Positions 57,681 to 64,000 of a stretch of DNA of 64,000 nt are shown here, one piece after another. The position numbers were made by a program, and so were the translations under genes. This DNA is from Prosapia bicincta (lineage: Eukaryota > Arthropoda > Insecta > Hemiptera > Cercopidae). The first letter of the stretch is position 1, and each line of letters starts with the position of its first letter. Below the pieces are notes generated by a model that did no database searches, was not told where the DNA came from, and saw only the letters and a program-made list of their open reading frames with translations. The stretch lies in contig JBAIZL010000425.1 in assembly GCA_036971475.1 (NCBI GenBank), forward strand, positions 2,918,501-2,982,500. The letters are read 5' to 3'.

Positions 57681-59660
57681 ATCAGAACAAATAGAATTCT
57701 CTCAGCAAGACATAAAATTCATTTACCACTTAGAAGATGTAGAAACGTTATAAAAAACATCGGTGGACTCTTTCATATTGAACATTAGCTACTTTTACAA
57801 TAATTAAAATTTTTTTTGTAATTACCACAAATCAAATGATTCAAACAAATCCAAGGAAAAGATTTTGTCTTGGATAAAGCCCCTACCCTCCGTGCTCTCC
57901 CTAAAATTCTCAAACCAAATGTCCCCATCCGAGCCACATCAACTACCAGAATGCCCCTGCACATAAACTAGTAAAATACATGGACAAAATAATCAGACAA
58001 TCTATTAACTTGAACACAGATATACTCATAAAAACAAAATAAACCTCATAAATAAAATAAAAGACATAAACATACCACACAATTCAACACTACCGTCACT
58101 CAACAAAACAGACATACACACCAACGTGACTGTATCTGAAACCCTCAATATCCTAAAGACCCAATTAATGCAGAACAACATACCAAAAACCCATATCACC
58201 GAAATCCTAAACATCCTCCAAACCATCACCAAACAAAACTATTTCACCCACAACTAAAACTACTTTTCACAACCAGATGGCCTACCCATGGGAAGTCCTA
58301 TCAGCAGTATCCTAAGCAAAATTTTCCTACAACATATGTAAAACACCAAGATACAAACAATACACATGCACACAAAATCAGTTACTGGTACAGATACATC
58401 AATGATATCATAACACTATACAGAGGCAATACCCAACAATGCGATAAGCTCCTCACCTACACTAATAAAATACACCTAAAACTCCAGCCCGCCTCAGAGA
58501 TCAACACAAACACACTCCCTTAAGATCCATGCTCTTAAAGAAGTTCCAATGACCACAGAAAACATAAACAAAGAACTAGGCACCATTAAATATTTAGCAC
58601 ACAAACGGATACCACACGGCAATATTAGATAAACTATGGCACAATATACAAAAAAAAAACACATAACACTATACAGAGGCAATACCCAACAATGCGATAA
58701 ACTCCTCACCTACACTAATAAAATACACCTAAAACTCCAGCCCGCCTCAGAGATGGAAACCAACCGATCCCCAAACTTCCTCAACTTTACCATAACAAAA
58801 AGCCACACACAAAAACACAGTTTCAAAATTTCCAGGAAATTCATAACGACAGACACACTTATCCATAACACCTCAAACCACCGTATCCAACACAAACACA
58901 CTCCCTTAAGATCCATGCTCTTAAAGAAGTTCCAATGACCACAGAAAACATAAACAAAGAACTGTAAAAAAAAAAAAAACACTAAAATTAACACTACAGA
59001 GAGGGAAAACAAACACTTCACAATACCAAACAGAAGCAGAACATTAAATAAAATACCCGACAAATTTTAAAAGACAGGATACATAATTGCACACAAAACT
59101 AATAACAATTTACAATACAAAATACAACACAACAGCAACAACAAAGATAAACTACAAGCACCAGGCTTATACAATTTAAACTGCAACAAATTCTACATTG
59201 GGCACACAGTCACAGCTTCAAACAAAGAGTCGAAGAACACAAACAGAACACCAATCAGCATTCTATAGTCACATAAATAAACAGGACACAAATACACAAA
59301 CATTTACCATAACCTAGAAATATTACACATCAACAAAAAACATCTCAACACACTAGAACAATATGAAATTTACAAACTCACAAAAACACAAAATACAAAC
59401 ATATTAAACAAACAAACCCAATACAAATCACACATACTTTTTGTTACTATTGAAAACTTGCCTTTTAAACCGTCACCGCCTAACATAACAACTCCATAGC
59501 AGAAGAAACTGTTGAAGATCGCAATGGAATGATCGAAAACGTTCTGTCCAGTAAGTTTTTACAAATTTAAAGTTTGGATAGTGATAAACATTGTAAAAGT
59601 TATTAATTAAGTTTCTCAGAATGTAATGGACTACAAAATTTAAGAGTGAAAAATACTGTT
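57680..59660 (+). mobile_element. Penelope-like element copy D, rearranged
   Basis: A decayed RT and GIY-YIG copy on the + strand: VTVSETLNILKTQLMQNNIP-like sequence near 58120, QPDGLPMGSPISSI at 58276-58320, YWYRYINDI (motif C with YVDD lost) near 58385, and the Cys-rich endonuclease near 59165-59230. The family tail follows at 59560-59650. Contains two displaced duplications (58411-58577 and 58664-58963). It is closely related to copy C. Confidence 0.88.
59505..59560 (+). ncRNA. Hammerhead ribozyme motif, decayed (PLE copy D)
   Basis: CTGTTGA (59510-59516; consensus CTGATGA), then AGATCGCAATGGAATGATC, GAAA, and the full palindrome AACGTT followed by CTGTCC. Stem III (AAC/GTT) is better kept than in copy C, but the core has an A-to-T change at a critical position. 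Confidence 0.55.
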
Positions 59661-59761
59661 TGTTTTTGTAATAACAATAAGAAATTTATTGATGCTATTT
59701 ATAAAATAATTGTTTTAAAATTAAATGAATTATTACATAATTATTTATCTTTGTTTTGCAG

Positions 59762-59926
59762 ATGACACAGACTGGCAAGATATAACTAGCAACATAGATC
59801 ATGAGTTTTACCTTGTTCGTGATCTTAATCCAGGTGTCTGCTATCAGTTCCGCGTTGCAGCAATGAATAAAATTGGTTGGAGTATCAAAAGCATTCCTAC
59901 AGAACCAATTAAAACAAAAGACACTG
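59762..59926 (+). CDS. Unc-89: Unc-89 exon: second FN3 domain, second half
   Basis: Acceptor AG at 59760-59761, donor GTAAAT from 59927, phase 1 at the end. Completes Asp984 and encodes residues 985-1038: DTDWQDITSNIDHEFYLVRD, then LNPGVCYQFRVAAMNKIGWS, the L-P---Y-F-V-A-N signature of FN3 strands E to F, and PTEPIKTKDT at the end of the domain. Confidence 0.95.
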
Positions 59927-62826
59927 GTAAATATACTGTCTATGACCAGTGTAGGTTTTGAAATTAATCTATAAGTGATGATGTTCTTATAATTTTTAAC
60001 CAAGAAATTTTTAAAACATATGGGAAGATTTAATTTAAATGAGAAAAAAACACAAATGAATATATTGATTGTTAAACCAATGTGACAGAATTTTAAATTA
60101 ACATTTTTGCCCAATTTTTTTCAACTATTGGAAACTATTAAACTCTGTTTCAGTTTAAGTAAAAGAAAGTTAATTGTTTGTAATATATGCAATCATAGTT
60201 AATAAACTCTGAATTTATATATATTTTTAAAAAAAAATAGCCCATTAAAAAAATTGGTACTTTTTGCTAGTTTATAAACAACTATTGTTGGAACACCCTT
60301 TCTTTTTCTATTCAAGGTCAGAAATATCACTTATGTTATTCTCTTCTTATATATCTTTATATAACCCTCCCCTTCTTCTTTTCGATTTTTTACATTTTTC
60401 TTTGTTTTTTTGTCTATCAGTAGTGCTGAAAATTTGTTAATTTCCACTGTGTGTTTTTAAAAGTCTAAAATATTTTTAAAATAGTGCAAAATTGATAGCA
60501 AGTGTAGTGGTTTTATGATTCTTGGTAGGGAAATTATTTCATGAAAGAACATGAAAATTAGTACTTTAGGAATGTGAACTTTAATAATAATAATAGTAAT
60601 AAATAATAAATATTAATAATAGTAAAAATAAAATAGTAATAATAATAATAAATAAATAGAAATAATACTTTGATGTGACTCACAAACTCCTTTATCATAA
60701 CTGTTGCCTCTCCATACAAGAAAGTTTGATTGGTCCTGGTCTATCTAATGCATAGATATTGATTTCATTGTTCTTTGCTGATTCATACCATTTGCTGATG
60801 TTGATGCAGATGAGAAGATGTTGTCTTTATTTTTTAAAAGACATGCACAATTTCATGAACAACGTTCTCTTTTATTTTATACTAAATCCAAAACCTACCT
60901 CACAAAAGGTTAACAGAACCGAACAGGTAAAAATGAAAACAAAAATATATGTAGTAGAAATTCATTGAGAGTTTCCTGCTAACCAATCTGAAGTAATTGT
61001 ATGTAATTAATTTTTTTAGATTTATGAATCAAATTAAAATAAAATATTTTTAAAAATAAAACATGACTGTTTCTCAGTCAGGTATTTACCTAACAAATTT
61101 TAAGTCTGGAGACATCAGCTATTATTTTAAAACTAATATTATATTTATAGATTACTATATTAGTTTTAGTTAACCCTATTAATCCCATTGCCATTTAACT
61201 ATGTCATATGCATAAATTACCAGCTGTTTTTTGGCAAGTTTGCTATCATTAAAAAAACAACCAATTTTCATAATTCTTTTTACCTTTTTAGCAATAAATT
61301 ACAGAACAAGGTAGTAAGAATCATATTCCTAAATAAGAATCATATTCCTAAATGAAAAGTATGCAATAATTGTGTTATTCATAAACAAAAGAATAAATAA
61401 ATAAATGCACAAAAATTGAGTTTTACAACTAAAATTTGAACAATAAATTGGTTTTTTATCTTATTTTAAGTAAAGCTGTTGAAAATATTATAAAAAGTTT
61501 AACCAATTTCATATTTAATACATGAAAAATAAAACATTACAACAAAATACAAGAATGCTCAAGAAAAAATTTTCAAAATACTGAAATATATTTGTAACTG
61601 CCATATTCACAGTTGATGAGCAGCATACAAAGCTTATATAATATAGGTAGTTATTTTTTTTTAAATAAATGATCATTTGAAACAAATACTTGTTAGAAAC
61701 ACATCTTTTTCCAAAAAATATTACTCATCTATATTTTATATGTTTTTTTATAATAATAACACAAATAATAATAACATTTAGTCTTGTACAGATATCATAA
61801 TAAAACAAGTTGCTTGTTGTAATCATCTTGAATTCAGTGAACAAACTATAATTCAATGATAGTTAACTGAGTAAATATGTAAGGTGTTAATTGTTGACAC
61901 ATTTCGAAATGACTACTTTGTAAAGGCTTTGCGTCGTAAATGGAACAATTGTTTCGAAACGTGCCCTTAAGTTTAAGCACTTAGGTAAGTATCATTTAAT
62001 TATAGTATAATAAAACAGTCGAAAACTGCATTCTGTGACAACAAACAGCAATGACATGTTAACAGTAGATACACCACACTAGACATACTTTTAAAAAGCT
62101 TGTCAACAAATTGTGCCATCTAATTTAACAAAGGAATACAGGAGAAAATACAAAACCATAATTATTCAGTCAATTAAAATATAATGGTGCAGTGAATAGA
62201 ATAATGGAATATTAAAATATACTAAATGAAATTAATAACTAGGGTGTATACTGGGTTGTCTTCAAAAACTTATGCACATTTTTATATCAACTATTTTTTT
62301 TTTTTTTTTTAAATAGAGCAACTTAGTAAAAAATTAGTCTACAGTGCTCAATAAATTTATTAATCATCAACTATGTAGATATGTATACTCTATGACAATC
62401 AAAAGTTTAAATAATATTTGAAAAATAGAAATTAGCATATAAACAATTTTTAATATTATTTCCTATTAATGGTGTTTTATATTCTTTAAATTAATTTATG
62501 ACTATCTTTAAAACAAATTTTTTATTTAAATTTTGTTTTTCAAAACATATTTTACAAAATGTTACAGAAATTTTCTTGGTTTTGTAACAATTACATCAAG
62601 AACCAAGGTTTTTACATAGATTGTTCCTTATATCAATGTAATTAAATATTGTGAGAAGTATCAGAATATTAGCTAAATTTAGAACTAAAAATTTATGTAA
62701 GTAATAGCATTTTCTAATTATAAGAGTAAACAAATAACGAATTGGACAAACATTTCAATGTAAATTTCGAAACATAATCTACATATTTGGTTTAAATGCG
62801 TTTTACTATTTATGTGATTTTTGCAG
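59927..62826. other. Intron 17
   Basis: 2.9 kb, AT-rich. (AAT)-type low-complexity at 60582-60665, a dispersed repeat copy (61862-61992), a short PLE-tail-like segment near 62490 and a T run at 62287-62310. No gene seen. Confidence 0.6.
61862..61992. repeat. Dispersed repeat family, copy 3
   Basis: AGTTAACTGAGTAAATATGT, GTTGACACATTTCGAAATGA, then on the right GGAACAATTGTTTCGAAACG. The + strand here shows hairpin then GAAAC. More diverged than copies 1 and 2. Confidence 0.6.
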
Positions 62827-63007
62827 GCGCACCCAAAGTACAAATGTCTAAAGCAATGACACATCTCCAGTCTTTGAGTGAGGGTGGCCAAGATATAGTA
62901 ATAGAGGAGTCCAAGCCTATATTGGATTATTCAACTGAACTGTTTCCTATTAAATGGAGTAATGAACAGCCCACTGAGAAATACAGCTTTATTTCTGAAA
63001 TTGCAAG
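62827..63007 (+). CDS. Unc-89: Unc-89 exon: linker and first residues of PK2
   Basis: Acceptor AG at 62825-62826, donor GTATGT from 63008, phase 2 at the end. Completes Gly1039 and encodes residues 1040-1098: APKVQMSKAMTHLQSLSEGG, an acidic stretch (DIVIEESKPILDYSTE), then PTEKYSFISEIAR, which looks like the first strand of a kinase domain running toward a glycine loop. The rest of PK2 must lie beyond the window's end. Confidence 0.92.
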
Positions 63008-63360
63008 GTATGTGTTATTATATGTATGAACTGCTTGAAATTCTTTGAGATAACAGTTTTCTTATTTATTATAAGCTCATTATATAAAAAATTTCAATTT
63101 GTTAGTTACAGTACCCTCATGTTTGTTACAACTCTGGTCATATTTTTTAAATGTGGGTCTTACATTGCAGATGGAAATGTAAATATTGTCAATATGTAGG
63201 TGCGTGGTTCATTATTTAATTTGAAATCTAATAAGAGAAATAGAGGTTATTTATTTGATAAAAACAATGCTTGGTGGTATTTCAAGAGCTACATCTAACA
63301 TTAATATTTCAAATGTCTTTATATTAGTTGATTTCATCTACACATGAGTTACAAGTTTTT
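63008..63360. other. Intron 18, start
   Basis: AT-rich, nothing recognised. The intron continues past the end of the window. Confidence 0.6.
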
Positions 63361-63960
63361 AACTAAAAACACTTGTAAATATGTTACACTTGCCTATATT
63401 AGCACTTACGTTTATAATTGTTGAGGACGACCATTTTGGGAGATGTGTCCAATTGTCAACTCAGACCGTAACTGTTCTCGAGGTTTATGTAGGTTAGGGT
63501 GGGGTTGTAGGTGTATTTTGGTGAGTATTAGGAGTGATGATGTTGAAATGTGTATGTGAGTTATAATATAATTGGGTGTTGAGTATGTGTGTAAGATGTA
63601 GTTTGAAATGTTTGTATATCTCATTGTGTATCAGAAACAAACAAAACAAAATTAGCCAACGATACACAATCAAACAATAGGAGATATACATTTTAAACTA
63701 CACCCTACAGATATACTCAAAACCCAATTACGTTGTAACTCACATATACTTTTCGACATCGTAACTCCTAATACTCAATCAAAATATACCTACACCATCA
63801 CCCTAATATTCCACCCATACCCTTACCTACAAATACTTTGGAGGTCAGTTATGGTCTGAATGGACAATGGGACACATCTTCTGAAATGGCCATCCTCAAT
63901 AATTATAAAAGCAAGTACTACTATAGGGAAGTGTAGCATATTTACAAGTGTTTTTAGCCA
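63361..63960. repeat. Large foldback element (about 600 bp palindrome)
   Basis: Left arm 63361 to about 63640 and right arm about 63665-63960 are imperfect inverted copies. The outermost left AAAAACACTTGTAAATATG matches the right CATATTTACAAGTGTTTTT. Next come TTTATAATTGTTGAGGACG and CATCCTCAATAATTATAAA, and so on toward the centre. The spacer is very short. No transposase inside. Confidence 0.85.
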
Positions 63961-64000
63961 AAAATCTTCCTAGGCTTACATGATTCAAAAAATTGTTTAC

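Noticed and set aside
59695..60114. 139-codon minus-strand ORF over an Unc-89 exon
   Set aside because: It is the antisense shadow of the FN3 exon at 59762-59926 plus AT-rich flanks, with no domain content.
60759..60968. ORF in intron 17
   Set aside because: Short, with no family resemblance. The exon chain 59762-59926 to 62827-63007 joins without it.

Overview
This is a eukaryotic, AT-rich, intron-rich window, almost certainly from an arthropod and most likely an insect. The taxonomic guess rests on the one host gene, whose exons encode an insect-type obscurin (Unc-89), and on the mix of mobile elements. The order of insect cannot be decided from the sequence alone.

One gene on the + strand spans the whole window. 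I can place 18 consecutive internal exons (3857-4090 to 62827-63007). All have AG acceptors and GT donors, and every splice phase joins the next, giving an uninterrupted partial protein of 1098 whole codons. Residue numbers below count from the first whole codon of the first exon. Domain order is FN3 (about 27-117), Ig (165-251), Ig (258-351), protein kinase-like domain PK1 (376-632), an inter-kinase linker (657-846), Ig (847-938), FN3 (942-1036), linker, and the first residues of a second kinase domain PK2 (from about 1089). This is the C-terminal part of Unc-89/obscurin, a giant sarcomeric M-line protein. PK1 lacks the catalytic Asp, Lys and Asn of the HRD loop (it reads HLGLTPGDL) and so looks like a pseudokinase, although the glycine loop, VAIK-type Lys, helix C Glu, DFG and APE are kept. 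The 5' part of the gene and the body of PK2 lie outside the window.

More than 90 percent of the window is intron, and much of that is mobile DNA. Recognised: three mariner remnants (717-1981, 16440-17600, 54460-55345); two hAT remnants (2240-3130, 38902-41240); a Tigger/pogo family (44033-44848, 31199-31510, 50400-50970, plus short pogo-like elements); a Helitron helicase tail (19210-19992); a LINE remnant; at least six TTAA-flanked piggyBac-type elements; and several Penelope-like elements (PLEs) with reverse transcriptase and GIY-YIG remnants (7405-8640, 24136-28050, 29364-31105, 57400-59660).

The most interesting material is in the PLEs. Copy 29364-31105 ends in a recognisable type I hammerhead ribozyme core (30952-30997). 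Copy 24136-28050 is a head-to-head inverted pair; its right arm was hit by a piggyBac element, and its left arm preserves the empty TTAA site. Many of the small foldback repeats in other introns share a hairpin followed directly by GAAAC/GAAAT, as expected for decayed hammerhead motifs. Intron 4 also holds an intact 146-codon ORF (14708-15148) that I do not recognise and that could be a nested gene.
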